This document shows positions 1-11,384 of a DNA stretch of 64,000 nt, piece after piece. The first letter of the stretch is position 1. Every line of letters begins with the position of its first letter. The stretch is from Blattamonas nauphoetae (Eukaryota; Preaxostyla; Oxymonadida). The notes under the pieces were generated by a model that ran no database searches, was not told the DNA's origin, and saw nothing but the letters and a program-made list of their open reading frames with translations. The stretch is taken from the NCBI GenBank assembly GCA_033064195.1, contig JARBJD010000357.1, positions 1 to 64,000 on the forward strand, in the 5' to 3' direction. The position numbers and the translations under genes are program-made.

Positions 1-960
1 ACACTGCTCCTGTCGTTTCCACAGCTGGCATCGAGCGAATCAGCGCCTTCTGTTTGACCATTCGTTGCATTCCAATGGCGAGGGTGAGCGAGACAATCGC
101 GGGAAGGCCTTCCGGAACAACAGCCACGCCAATCGACGCTCCGTACAGAAAAGCTCATCCCCACGAGATTTCTTGGTAATGGACGATCTTGACGCAGAGG
201 AAAGCGACCACAATAAGGACAAGGGTGATGATCACGAGGATGTGTCCGAACTGTGTCATTTGTCGTGAGTGGAGTTTTCTCCTGTTTCATATTCGAAACC
301 GTGGAACATATTTTCCCAATTTCGTTCGGACACCTGTTTCTACACAGATGGCTGTCCCAGTTCCCTTTGCGACGTACGTGCTTGAGAAGAGCATGTTTGA
401 GCGATCTCCGCGACAGTATCAACACCGTGAATGCACACAAATTTCGGGTTGGCTGTTGTCTCACCGGTGAGAGCAGCTTCCTCAGTGTGGAGTTGATTAA
501 AATCGAAAACACGACAGTCCGCCGGAACCTTGTCGCCTGATTGGATGATGACAATATCGCCGGGAACGAGTTCATTAGTTCCGATTTTGGTGTGTACAGA
601 GCTTCGGATAACTTTAGACTCGAGTGAGAAGAGTTGATCCAACGTTTCACTCGCTTTGTCCGCCTTGTATTCTTGGACGAATCCGATGATTGTATTAATT
701 ATTACAACAATGAAGATGACAATTCCTTCAGTCTGAAGAAGAGTAATGATAGATATGGCAAACCCATTGCTGCATCACGAAACAGACGATCATGACGGCG
801 ATCAAGAGATAGATGAGGACCTCATGGAATTGGACAAGGAAAACAAGGATGGCCGGGATTTGCGCTTCTTAGGAGGACATTTTCCAATTCATTATCCGTC
901 TTACGAACCGATGCGAAGGAAATATCCAACAGCTGACAACACAAGAACAAAGAGAGAAGA
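1..960 (-). pseudogene. P-type cation ATPase, N-terminal half, decayed
   Basis: Read on the minus strand this is the front half of a type II P-type ATPase (Ca2+ or Na+ pump). In order there is an N-terminal cytosolic piece, the M1/M2 membrane hairpin (about 860-650), the actuator domain with ELVPGDIV, SGDKVPAD and ALTGET (about 580-460), M3 (about 240-180) and the M4 ion-site motif VVPEGLPA near 100-125. The phosphorylation motif DKTG would lie left of the window. The parts are in different frames: at least two in-frame TGA codons (near 150 and 285) and several small frame changes break it, and these do not look like GT-AG introns. I therefore call it a pseudogene of a host pump. The family call is firm; the ion is not determined. 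Confidence 0.85.
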
Positions 961-999
961 GGAGTTAACATCGAAGATCAGATAGAATCATATAAATGA

Positions 1000-2600
1000 A
1001 CAAATAGGGAAAAGAGAAGGAAAACGACAGACAGCGGTGGAACACCCATTGATCTGAAATGTCGTGTTCGTCCGAGTGTGTTTTTGATTTTGAGGCGTGT
1101 AATTACTGTATTCTGAATAAAAAGATTACATTAATCACAAGAAAGCATCAATTCCAGATAGAAACCATTCAGTGTTCGTCAATGCGGCGATAAAGTTTTC
1201 AAAATGGACAAGAATAAATATGAACAATATCGAGAAGACAGACTGGAATGAGTCGTATACGTGACAGTCATCGGTAATAGGGTAAATTGCTGCCGGGTGG
1301 TGCGGAGGCTGAGGAGGGCATCTGAATGTAATTCGATGAAGTGTTTGACACGTCTTTGAACTTGGGCGGTTCGAACATAACTTGACGATTGTGATTTGTG
1401 TCAAGTGAGTCGTCTTGCCAACGATCTCATGAAATCTGAACTTCAAAAGAGAGAAAGACAGGAGATCATCAAGGGAATTGTCAGACATGGTGAAACTTGC
1501 CCAACCTGAGCTGACGATTTGATAACAATTGAAGAGAAAATGATTGTATTGATCTTCCGACGAACAGGTTGGAGAATCGAAGAGACTTGGGGACTGCAAA
1601 TTTGTTCAGCTGTTTTGTTTCTCCTGTCGATACAATCCGATTCAAAGTCACGAACATCAGGAGCAATTTCATTGCCTTCATCATGTACTTATAAATCTTC
1701 ACGAATGGACTGATCTTCACACAAAAAGTCAGAAAGAGCTGGATGATACAATATAAATGGAATGAAGGAGAGAAAATGTGATGAGAGAGGAAATGCGAGA
1801 AAACTCGAAAGATCATGGTACAAAACAGACCGCCGAGATGAACAATCCATTTGATTTTGTAGGAACTATGGGTCGATCGTCAATCCAACTTCATTTCGTC
1901 TGACTTCAACATGGTTGAAAATATCACCAACAACACCCCATCCATCTTACTACACAAATTTCTTGCACTCTCATCACCAATACATTCCGTACCACACTGT
2001 GGCAAGTCAATTTGACCTTCGACATAAGCTGGGTCACCAAAGCCATAAGAACGCTGGTAGGTGTCGGCGCAAAACCAAAAACTTCATCAACACAGAATAC
2101 GAAACAAAAGGTCCATTGATCCCCACAAGACACGTCAACCCGACAAGTCACAACATCATTTGAGTTCGAAACGAAGACTACTCCAGAATTCATCCTCCAA
2201 GACGAAAGGACGACACTTCCTAGTCAGCTCAATTGGTCTAACGCCCCACATATGCAAAATTGTGAGTCTCAGTGCTTCTCCATCAACCCACGGTTGCCGA
2301 GGGCAGCAGTGGATGCTCCAAGTGCAATCAGAGAAAAACTACAATTCTTGATGATCTTGAATCACTTGACCAATAGTGTGAGACATTAATTCTTTCAATC
2401 TCACTTAGACTCTCATGCCCTCACTTTTCCTTCAACACCTCCAATTGTCCTCCTGAAGTGAAGATAGTGGTAACAACGGATCAACAATTCGAATCAACTA
2501 CTTCTCATCGCAAATTGCACTTCCAATAGCCAACTAATATTTTTACAAATCTTTACCTTTCACCACAAACATAAACCACAGTATGTCATTCACAACTTTC
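1000..2600. other. No recognisable gene
   Basis: Only short frames of low-complexity or poorly protein-like composition occur here. A minus-strand frame of 154 codons (1135-1599) has one hydrophobic stretch but no motif I know. I see no RNA gene, terminal repeat or tandem repeat. It may be decayed coding DNA. Confidence 0.5.
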
Positions 2601-2634
2601 CATATTTCATCTTCCAACTTATCATCCTGACATC

Positions 2635-2960
2635 CTAGCAATTCTCTGATCTCTTCACTCTCCATTGCTTCACTTCTCCCTTCTTCAGAACCGAAGCACT
2701 TATTTCTTCCTTCCCCAACTCATGGTGATCATCCGAGGACTTCTGATTGTTCATCAGATCAAAGAACAATTCTTGTACTGTATCCTCGTCTCCACAGCTC
2801 AACATGCATACCACTCGTTTGGCCAGAATCATCCCTCTCTGCTCCTCCGACAGGTCAGTGAGGGGTCTGGATACGTTCTGATTCCTGACTGAGGATTCAT
2901 ATAATGGACCACATCGTGATCATTGAGGCAGAACAGTTCGCCTCCGAACACGACCCTCTC
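2635..2960 (-). pseudogene. Unrecognised gene remnant
   Basis: The minus strand reads as protein-like sequence in two overlapping frames. One includes GGELFCLNDHDVVHYMNP (about 2945-2890) and the other LSEEQRGMILAKRVVCML followed by a charged helical segment (about 2850-2660). The two meet near 2870 and look like one protein split by a small frame change. I do not recognise the family. It could be a remnant or an exon of an undetected gene. Confidence 0.35.
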
Positions 2961-3084
2961 AGAGAAAGAGGTCAATACTGTGATTTTACGGAGTTAACGA
3001 CATGAATGTGATCTCAACAGATTTCTTTCGTTTCGAAGTGAAAATAAACTTTTCTATGAACAGTCAACTGTCGACACATTCAAA

Positions 3085-4950
3085 CTAGTCAATTATCAAA
3101 CCTCCGACGACCGTTACCTGTTGTGCTCTCTTCTTCTTGGGTGTTGGTTTCCCTCTCTTCGAGAGCTTGATGACCTCTTCCGCCCAGGGTGTTAGAGCTC
3201 TGAGTGTGTCACGTGCGGTACCTTTCTGCTTACCTTTTGAACGATCAGAAGGAAATTTTGCGTCTCTCAGAAGGACCATTCTCGTTCCTTCACCGATGCG
3301 CCTGTCCCATCCGCTTTGTTGGAATGGAATGTGTTTGTCTTCACGACCATACAGTCGCCAAGCGGGGTGAATAATGGACAACGGGATAGGTTGTTGATTT
3401 GTGACGAATTCTGCCAGAACGTGGGAACAGGGCATGAGCATGGTTGTGGTTGTAATGTTGCGACATGGATGAGCTCGTCTGTCAGCAGACAGCTGCTCAA
3501 ATAGGAATTGAATCCCAGGGAAGGACACAGTCTTCCATAGTTGAGCGAGTGGTATGGACATTTTCAGATTGTTAATTCTTTGACTTTGTTGCAGTTTGAT
3601 TCGACAGCTCAGGTATCCCTTTTGTGACTGATCAAAACGGACAAGTCTCTTCAAAGTCTCAGAGAGTCGAACGTTACAACTACAGAGCGTGTTTTTGAGT
3701 GCACTGTGCAAGCCTTCCACAGGCGATGAGACCAAGATGCCAAGGTGTGGAACAGTATTGACGAAGCAAGAGATGAATGATTGCTCTTTTGGAAACCACT
3801 GATGCTCCAGATAGGTCATGATCGGACCCCAATCTTCTGTGTTGAACTTTGCTATGAATGCGGATTTGGTTGTGGGATATGTCGTCACATCGTCATGGTC
3901 GACAAATGTCATCCACTCTTTCATAAACTCATGGGTTTGTCTTTCCGTGTCCTCGTCTGTTCCAAGGTGAGATCGAACATGTCCCTCGACATTTCGCTGA
4001 ATGTGCCAGCGACAAAGGATATGTTTTATCTCTGGGCAAGTCGATTTCAAAGCTGCGGCAACAGCAGCATCTGCATCAGTTACAAACGCAGCGGTATTGT
4101 CCAATCCACCCATTCGAAGTTTCAACTGTTGAAGGACCCATTCGTAATCTTGAGTTGTCTCCGTTTGAATCAGAACATAGGCTATACCAAAATACAAACC
4201 AACGGAGTGCTTTCCCACGATCTGGATCAGATGGTATCCCGGCTTGTTCGAATTGTAAGTGGCGTCCATGAGGACCACTGTGGGGAACTGTTGATAGAGC
4301 TTGATCGAAGTTCCTGATGTGATGAAGACTGCCGTGACTGTCCCCTTCTCATTTATGCGAAAGTCTGTTTCATATCCCTTTTGGGATAGCATTTCATGTA
4401 TTGAGCATGGTGTGTTTCCTCCATCGTTTACTTTTCTAAAAGCGCTCTGAAGGTAGTATATATCCTCAATTCTCGCTTTTGAGCCTGGATTCTGTTTGAG
4501 AGAGGCAAGTATGTTTGATGATTTGACTCCCACCTTGATCAGTGGGAGGATTGATTCAATGTCGTTGTCTGACAATCGATAGGCTTTGATTTGATTTGTG
4601 TCGAGTGGAGGATGGTTGTGTTCTCTCTGATTCCATCTCATTGTCCACATGTCAGTTTTTATTGAGTAATTAAAATTGAGACCACACATACAACCTTGAT
4701 CGAGCGTGGTTGTCAGCGGACGCTGTTCTGCCTTTTTGACCTGTTTCCGAGGATGGGCGGTGCACCAATAATGAACATGAGCTTGTGGTTTGGAGGACTT
4801 TACGCTGAAAAACATGTGGTGTGTTGTCGCCACTTCTTTGATAAATGATTGGATTTCCTCTTGATTTTTGAAGTAGCGCTCAGTCCGAAATGCTTCCATG
4901 GTCTGATTCGCTGGCTCGATGTCTGGTGGCTGAAAATCTGCTGGATCCAT
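3085..4950 (-). CDS. MULE-type (Mutator-like) transposase, 621 aa
   Basis: An uninterrupted 621-codon frame from ATG to TAG. The N-terminus has a FAR1/WRKY-GCM1-like zinc module (C63, C87, C89, H111, H113) expected to bind DNA. The central part is the MULE transposase domain: D229 in VVLMDATYNSNK, D292 in FVTDADAAV, the CRWHIQRN motif at 313-320 and E412 in SSPVEGLHSALKN, a plausible DDE triad. A C-terminal CysHis patch near 495-515 resembles a degraded SWIM finger, followed by a basic tail. The protein would cut and paste Mutator-like DNA in the nucleus. No paired terminal repeats or 9-bp target duplication are visible in the flanks, so it may be a domesticated copy or have lost its ends. 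It is the only intact MULE transposase here and could in principle act on the element at 9.56-13.32 kb. Confidence 0.9.
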   Translation of the reverse strand: MDPADFQPPDIEPANQTMEAFRTERYFKNQEEIQSFIKEVATTHHMFFSVKSSKPQAHVHYWCTAHPRKQVKKAEQRPLTTTLDQGCMCGLNFNYSIKTDMWTMRWNQREHNHPPLDTNQIKAYRLSDNDIESILPLIKVGVKSSNILASLKQNPGSKARIEDIYYLQSAFRKVNDGGNTPCSIHEMLSQKGYETDFRINEKGTVTAVFITSGTSIKLYQQFPTVVLMDATYNSNKPGYHLIQIVGKHSVGLYFGIAYVLIQTETTQDYEWVLQQLKLRMGGLDNTAAFVTDADAAVAAALKSTCPEIKHILCRWHIQRNVEGHVRSHLGTDEDTERQTHEFMKEWMTFVDHDDVTTYPTTKSAFIAKFNTEDWGPIMTYLEHQWFPKEQSFISCFVNTVPHLGILVSSPVEGLHSALKNTLCSCNVRLSETLKRLVRFDQSQKGYLSCRIKLQQSQRINNLKMSIPLAQLWKTVSFPGIQFLFEQLSADRRAHPCRNITTTTMLMPCSHVLAEFVTNQQPIPLSIIHPAWRLYGREDKHIPFQQSGWDRRIGEGTRMVLLRDAKFPSDRSKGKQKGTARDTLRALTPWAEEVIKLSKRGKPTPKKKRAQQVTVVGGLIID

Positions 4951-5318
4951 TGTACATTAGGGCCGATCTATCCATCCTGCGTATGCCACTACCTCTTTTC
5001 GAAGCTATTTTAACCATGTTCCAGTTTCTCTCAATTCTTTTTCCTGCTATAATCATTCCCTTTCACCTTCTGACATCATCAACCAACCATTGATCATTTT
5101 CTCCATTGTGTCCAGCTTTGATGAACAAGATGCCGTTAGCGTTTGTGCTGACTTCTATATCATTGCCAATATTGCTCCCTTAACTCCATTCATCCTATAT
5201 CAAAATGAATTTGTCCATGCAACGTTCATTTTCTCTCATTCATCCTGACGTGATTTTTATTCTTCTCTGTTGTCATAGAATCCAGAACCTCTCATTCTCC
5301 CTCCTCTTATCCCTGTGA
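4951..5318. other. Intergenic, nothing recognised
   Basis: Pyrimidine-rich sequence upstream of the transposase start. I see no inverted partner of the sequence beyond 3085 and no RNA gene. Confidence 0.5.
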
Positions 5319-5792
5319 TTGTCTAAACAAGCGATTGGTCTCATTATCTCTAAACAGGTGCACACCAATGCCGTTCAACCAGCCGAGTCGATCACAACAC
5401 CACAATTCTCTGCTTCCGCATCTCCTGTGACGACACCGTCAATAATAATTCCCAACCCCCAATCTTCGGAACGGTTGGGCTGGGACACTGCCCTTTACCC
5501 CGTCAACAAAGCGGGACAAAATCAGAACACTCCCTGTGCTCGTCGTGACCGATCAGCCAGGACTCCCAATCCCTGGTATTCGGGAGACGTGCGACCAAAC
5601 AATGTACTTCAACCTGTCGTCGTTGTCAAAATAGAAGAACTGACTCCAACTCCCCCCTTCTCCATTCCTGCTTCATCTACAGTGAATGTGAACAAAGAGA
5701 TGCGGTCAGCTGAGCCCCAACAGTATCAGCCATCGCTACCTCCGACTGAGCACATTCCAAGCACTCTTCTTCCTCCGCGCTCGACGGAATGA
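5319..5792 (+). CDS. Proline/serine-rich open frame, possible 3' exon
   Basis: About 157 codons without an ATG at the front. A plausible splice acceptor (ctctaaacag) lies just before 5359, so this may be the last exon of a gene whose earlier exons I cannot place. The product would be rich in Pro, Ser, Thr and Gln and probably disordered, with no motif I recognise. It ends in TGA. Codon use looks like the surrounding genes, but the frame could be chance. Confidence 0.35.
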   Translation: MSKQAIGLIISKQVHTNAVQPAESITTPQFSASASPVTTPSIIIPNPQSSERLGWDTALYPVNKAGQNQNTPCARRDRSARTPNPWYSGDVRPNNVLQPVVVVKIEELTPTPPFSIPASSTVNVNKEMRSAEPQQYQPSLPPTEHIPSTLLPPRSTE

Positions 5793-6189
5793 CGCGAACT
5801 CAGCAAGTGATGAACCTTGTCGTGCTCCCATCCATACAAATGGGACACGAAGAAAAATTGTATTCTGATATTGCATTCTGCTTCCTGTTTTGTTGAATCT
5901 TCATCATCTCAGTTTTGTACTCTCATCTTGTTTCAGTTGGGTGCTTTTGGGTGCAACTGTCTTTGATTGCATCACCCACTTCACTGGAATTATTGAGCAA
6001 AAAATAATCATCAACCGAGAGTGAAACGTGAAAAGTCCTCTTACCAGAGAAGAAAAGGGAAATATGGTTATCTACGAGATCTAACCGATTCATCGCCACT
6101 CAGTACGAAGGAGTGTTTATCGAAACATTTCTGTGAAGTACCACATCAATCTCTGAAGGTGGAAGGCAAAGTTGTCCACGATTAAACGG

Positions 6190-7055
6190 GGATGAGAAGA
6201 AATTCACGTTCAAGTTGCAAGGGATATCCATGAGGTTGTCAGGACATAAAACTCTCTTTTCCAACGATGAGATGGTACAAAAGTGGAGGATAAGAATCGA
6301 TCATCGTTACAATCTGGACGACATACACTACATTGACGATACGTCCATTGGTCCTCTTCATGTCATCGAATGCTCAGACCTGATCGTTCAATTCATCTCT
6401 GTATGTCCAATTTGTTTTCATTTATATACTGAAAGGCACAAGGGTTGCATGATTTCTCCAACTTCATATCATTTGGAACGAAAGCACAATTAACCAACTG
6501 AACCACCATTCTCTTTCTAGTCGTTCTTCGCTGCAACGTGCTGCTTCTCCGACAACAAAAGTATCAGTCTAATCTGCCTCTCTCGATCATGCAATCCATC
6601 CATGTATTCCAAACAATGTCATACTGTGACTTTTGCTTCATTGAAGACCATGAATGGAAGTACTCTTGCAATTGCCAGCGCATCCCCGAAATCCAGACAT
6701 CGTTCTTTGTTTCGTCTTCTCCCTTCACCAAACCGGTGGGACACTCAGAATCACAAACAAAGAATTCACTTCATACTGCATCGAAACGACGGTCAAATCC
6801 AGAAATCTCCGTCAGAGAGAAGTCATCACGATGCAAACGGGAAATAACTTCCAAATCGCCTTTGCGAACGACGAAACATGTGTCGTGATCAAGGAATTCA
6901 CAGGCCAGAACCCTGGCTGCCCCATGGTGAAGATTATTCAGTCGAACAAGCGGGATGGCATAGCATGGAACGACATCGTTCACTCACCCAACGAAAACTC
7001 AACAAACAACTCGAATGCTGGCCAAACAGATGTGATTCTAAGTCATCTGGACTAA
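6190..7055 (+). pseudogene. Unrecognised gene, two exons or a broken copy
   Basis: A protein-like frame running to about 6400 (with IHYIDDTSIGPLHVIE) meets a good donor (tct|gtatgt). An acceptor (ctttctag) near 6520 opens a second frame that continues to TAA at about 6847. Around 6750 the protein-like character moves into another frame that runs to 7055 (with GNNFQIAFANDETCVVI). The overlap suggests a frame change and hence a decayed gene, although a third exon is possible. I recognise no domain. Confidence 0.35.
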
Positions 7056-8020
7056 CAGTTCTGGATTCTTCAAACTCTCCTCTTGCTTCCTCTCAGCATT
7101 CGTCTGTCATTTGACAGTACTTGCGTTGTCTGGCAGGATCTCGTTGGATTGATTAGACAACATCTGAGAATCGGGAATTTGATGATGACATCGCACCAAC
7201 TCTTCCGATTATTCGTCCATATTTTCAACTCTGTCGACTTGTAATGGATAAGCTGCCATTCAAGCTCTTCGCGCGCTGGGTGAAGCCCATTTATGTCGTC
7301 CTTCGCGTCCGCCACTGATGTGATGATTCAGCTGAATTCAACAACGTATTTCCCACAATCTTCTTCGTTCAACTACTCCCACTGTCTCTGCATTGCTAGC
7401 ATTGTTAATTGTGAGATCGATCTTGATGATGTGTCCACATTCCCGAATGTTGCTTCATTCTTCTTCAAAATACTGGATTCGATCATTGGCAACAGCTATT
7501 CCAGACTGTGGAATTACATCATCACAAAAAAATCGACGCAAGACGCGCGTTTCAAAGCTTCAGCTGGGACAAACAAAAGTTGCATCTTCCCAACGTTCTC
7601 CCCAATAAACCCGTTTCTCAACTCAGACTTGCTGAGCCCACACAGCAACACTGGGATGGACGCGTTTTCATAGCTTCAGCTGGGACAAACAAAAGTTGCA
7701 AAGTCAGGGAGCTAGTTCACAAAGACTCGAGCCCTGTCTCCCTCTCCACCGATTCTGCCGATCAAGCACTTTATTTTGAATGCGTTCAACATCATTGCCA
7801 GTCTGTGGGATCTGGATCATCGTGTGGATGGCCATTTTACCCAATTTGTTGGTTGGTTCATCTTTAGTTTGGAAGACCTCTCGCGTCATTTCCATCGCGC
7901 TGTCACTCCCGGACGAACACGTCAATTGCTGGGATTCCGGTCAGCATCACCTGCAATCAAATCAACAAAAGAAACCCAGAATTCTCAGCAAGAATATTCC
8001 CAAAATCAGGACCAAACCAC
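7056..8020. other. Degenerate sequence with short direct repeat
   Basis: No gene is recognised. A 29-bp direct repeat (agcttcagctgggac...) occurs at 7556-7584 and 7672-7700, inside a longer imperfect repeat of about 40 bp. Short frames with hydrophobic stretches (about 7780-7960) suggest decayed coding DNA. Confidence 0.45.
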
Positions 8021-9558
8021 GTGGATGACCATCTCCTTCATTTCTCACGATTCTCCCAGAAAATCATCTCTTTCAACGACTCAGCCACTCGCCACCCCAC
8101 ATCACTCTGTTACCACTGCCTCTCATCCCCAAAAATTCCGCCCATCCCCATCATTATCCGAACTCATCCTACCATTGAATCTCCAGCGCCAGATGCACCC
8201 ATTGTCCTCAACTCTGTCCCCTCTCCAATATCTGTACATCCACACACGCAGCCAGGACACTTCACTCTTTTTCAAAACCGTCCCGACCTTCTCCAGAATT
8301 CCATCTCCACCTCGTTCTTCGCCGTCCCTCTCGAGGAGAAGAGATGGTGAGCAAAGCATGTAAAATCTCTTACAAGTATAAAATGACGAAATTTCAGCAA
8401 AACATCCGGTTTCGCCGCTGCTCTCGCTGACTTATCTCTTCCAACCCTTCCTCCCCAAACTCCACGTGATCTCTCTCATCACTCCATTGTCACTCACGTA
8501 CTCAGGGCTGATCCTCGGCAACTCTGAAGAACTCGTCAGAAAGCGAAACCAATCCCCAAACACCCCCAAAAGCGGTAAACAGGAAGAAGACAGGCTTCCA
8601 AGCCAGCTCCACCTCGACCTGTTTCCACTCTCGTCCCTCCTTTCTCTCTCCTTCCCCTCATTTTCCACCTCAAGGATTGATCCTCCAACCACCCCATCGC
8701 CAAACAAGATGAATCACTCCGACTTATCTCGTTTCAAATCAACTCGTCTCTCTTTCTCGTTCCGATACACACCAAGTGCGCTGAAGGGATGCAACAACTT
8801 CAAAAAGAACCATTTTGCTCCAGCCGAGTCACAGCGAATCCACACAAAGACGTGGATCGAGCGACAGAAGAAATGGAGGGGTGTATGTTACTCAGTGCGG
8901 AAGAGTGTCTGGAAGCATTCATCACAGGATCTGATGACGACTACAGTGCGATGCTGGGTCGGCTGAAAGGGATGATGAAGAGCGGAAACACACTCAGAAC
9001 GATGAACGAGGCGGTGAAGGATTATTATGTGGATTTGATGAGAGGTTTCATGTTTCAGCTGGAAGAGTATTTTTCGGCTGAAAGGACAGGACACACGTGG
9101 GGAAAAGAGAAGAAAGAGTCCGAGAGCGACAAGTGTCTCAGTTGGACAGTCTATATCGACTGATCCTTCTCTCCTTCCATCTCATCCGGCTTTCCTCGCA
9201 TTTTCGCAGAAGCGCCCGCCCACTTTCTGTGCCCGAGTGAAGTCACTCGACGCTGTGCTCTTCGCAGCTGGCCTCGACAACCCTGCCCAGATCCAACCAT
9301 CTCTCTGCACACTCCAAATGACGATCCAAACAGCTCTTAACCCATCTGTGCTCCTCAACCCACTTTTCCAGCTCACCCAGTCTCATCTTCCACAAACTTG
9401 GGTGACGTCGCCGTCTGCATGTCAAGTGTGGAATGCAACAACCAACATTCACATCCACATTGTTGCTGAGGAAGAGCTTCTCACTTCATTGCAGCTTGCT
9501 GATGGCAAGTTACATGCTTTTCTCTTCGTTTGTCTTGATTTTAGTGGTGTATTTCTCC
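8021..9558 (+). pseudogene. 5' part of an unrecognised host gene, cut by an insertion
   Basis: Protein-like frames follow one another on the plus strand. One runs from about 8021 to 8348, ending in a possible donor (gtgagc) with an acceptor (aaatttcag) at about 8400. A second covers 8789-9163 and contains MLLSAEECLEAFITGSDDD and a helical segment. A third covers 9237-9510, including VKSLDAVLFAAGLDNPAQ. Several stops and frame changes lie between them (8520-8790 and near 9110-9240), so this is a decayed or wrongly exon-parsed gene. It stops at 9558, exactly where the inverted-repeat element begins, and protein-like sequence in the same orientation resumes at 13334. I do not recognise the family. 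Confidence 0.4.
9550..9558. repeat. Target-site duplication, left copy
   Basis: TATTTCTCC immediately before the left terminal repeat. An identical 9-mer lies at 13325-13333 just after the right end. Confidence 0.8.
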
Positions 9559-9647
9559 GGGTAAGTATAGAGACAGATCTGATTTTGTATACACACAGAT
9601 CTGTCCGTTGGTATAGGCACAGATCTGCGGTATACACACAGATCTGA
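9559..9647 (+). repeat. Left terminal inverted repeat (about 89 bp)
   Basis: Contains four copies of the palindromic AGATCT core embedded in tgtatacacacagatct-type subunits. It pairs with 13237-13324 with a few mismatches. Such arrays near transposon ends are typically transposase binding sites. Confidence 0.8.
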
Positions 9648-9940
9648 CCTTTTTGTCTCTATTTTGGCTTATAATGTGTCTTATATGAATGAAAAAGACG
9701 AAGAATAGATGTAAAAGGATAAAAAGAAGAGTTTCAAGGTAAAATGAGAGCGATTGATGAGGCAGTCACGACAACTGTTTCAAAGGGTCGATCGCGTTCA
9801 CGTTAGAAAGATTGGTTTCCCCGCAATATCTTCCGAAAGAATACAGGGAAAATGGTTCATGTTTCGAGCAAGCCTCTTTGTGAGTTTGGTTGACTCAGTT
9901 TCGAAGATCTTTTCGACGATATTTTGGATCACGATCTGGT

Positions 9941-11085
9941 TCAATTCTGGCTCCTCTTCAAGGGCTGTGCCTTGCTTTGTTTGCTCATACGGGTGATTTG
10001 TTGGATCTTACAGTGGCAGAAAGACTGTGATTGCAGATACATGGCATCTAGCTTGTCGGCAACTTTGTTGATCTCGCGTGTCTCTTCTTTCACTTCTGCT
10101 TTGATATTTTTCTTTTGCATCGCCTCCATTCGGTGCTCCAACTCTTCTAATGTCTCTGTGCCCTCAGCCAACACAGTGTTTGATGCTCGATCGCCGATGG
10201 CCGCTTGTTGTTCACAACACCTTCTTCGCTCGCGCCGATGATGTGAAGAGCGAGAGAGGATTCGCATCGATGATGGACAAAGTCTTCCGGTGCAGTGTTG
10301 ATCCCTCCCCAGACGGTTTCAGATCTTCCTTTCCCTTGCAGTCTGGGCCGAAGGAAGTACCTCCAAACTGATTACCAGGTGGTATTGACTCTTTGTATTT
10401 GTCTTTCTGAGGAAGAACAAATTGGTAGTCGTGTTTGTGCTTGGTTCGTTGTCGAGGTTCATCAGTGAAGATTCTTCGCCGGATTTGGAATCAGCAAGTG
10501 TGTCCGGTTCGATGTCTTCCTCGACGCCATGTTCTTCCTTGGCCAATATTTTGTCTTCTGTTCATTCCTTTCTTCTCCGCTCTTTCTCTCGCTTGATCTT
10601 GTCGCGCCAGAGCAGGACCGACTCTTTTCTCTTCTTGTTGAGGTATGGATGGCTGAAAGTGTTTGTCATGTATCCTTCGAGAACTTGGAGTAGGATGGCA
10701 GCTTCTTGGTTCATCTTCTTCCCAATTTTCAGCTTTCTTTCGATCTTCGCGCTCCTATTGTGTCTCTTCAAATTCAGTGACTTTGGAATCAAGATCCCGA
10801 ACTTTCTGAAGAAGAGCAATTAGCTCCTCCTCCTTTTTGCGAAGAATATCTCTCATTTTATCGTTCCGAACGCCTTCTGTGTTTTTTTCGTTCTCCAGCT
10901 GAGTAAGCGGGACCAGCTGCATATATCCCTTTTCGTTTGTGTTATCGAGTTTCTGTGAGGCTTCGAGCAATTCATTGTGATATTTCTTTTCAAGTGTCTT
11001 GTTGTGGCAGGCTTGGAGCTGTTTCCTCTGTTCGTTCACGCGCTGTGTGATTTCCTCTTCCGTTTCTTGTGCCTTTTAGTATCCA
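9941..11085 (-). pseudogene. Coiled-coil gene fragment carried inside the element
   Basis: Minus-strand frames of strongly coiled-coil character follow each other: about 11080-10755 (with DILRKKEEELIALLQKVRDL), then 10819-10562 (LERKLKIGKKMNQEAA-like), 10546-10319 (acidic) and 10267-9941 (LEELEHRMEAMQKKNIK). They are in different frames, and the joins do not all look like introns, so this is a broken copy or partial capture of a host coiled-coil gene. No specific family can be named. Confidence 0.45.
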
Positions 11086-11384
11086 ACTCAGAGTAGTCTC
11101 TTTGTTCTCATTGGGGTTCAAAAAAGTTGATTAGGGGTAGTTCGCTATCCGTCCGAAATTTGCTCCGATCTTGCTTGATACTCGGACAGCCAGCAGTTTT
11201 CGTTGTTGAGTCCGCCCAGCCAAGTCTCTTGTCCATCCACCCATCGTTAACGTCATTTCTAAATGTGATTCCTCAAACTGCCTCCATATTCCAACAGATC
11301 CTGTCATCGTGAGATTGCAGTTCGAGATCTGACTACCAATTGATTAAGGTCATAAAAAAATGACGCAGCACGACTAAGTAGGCA

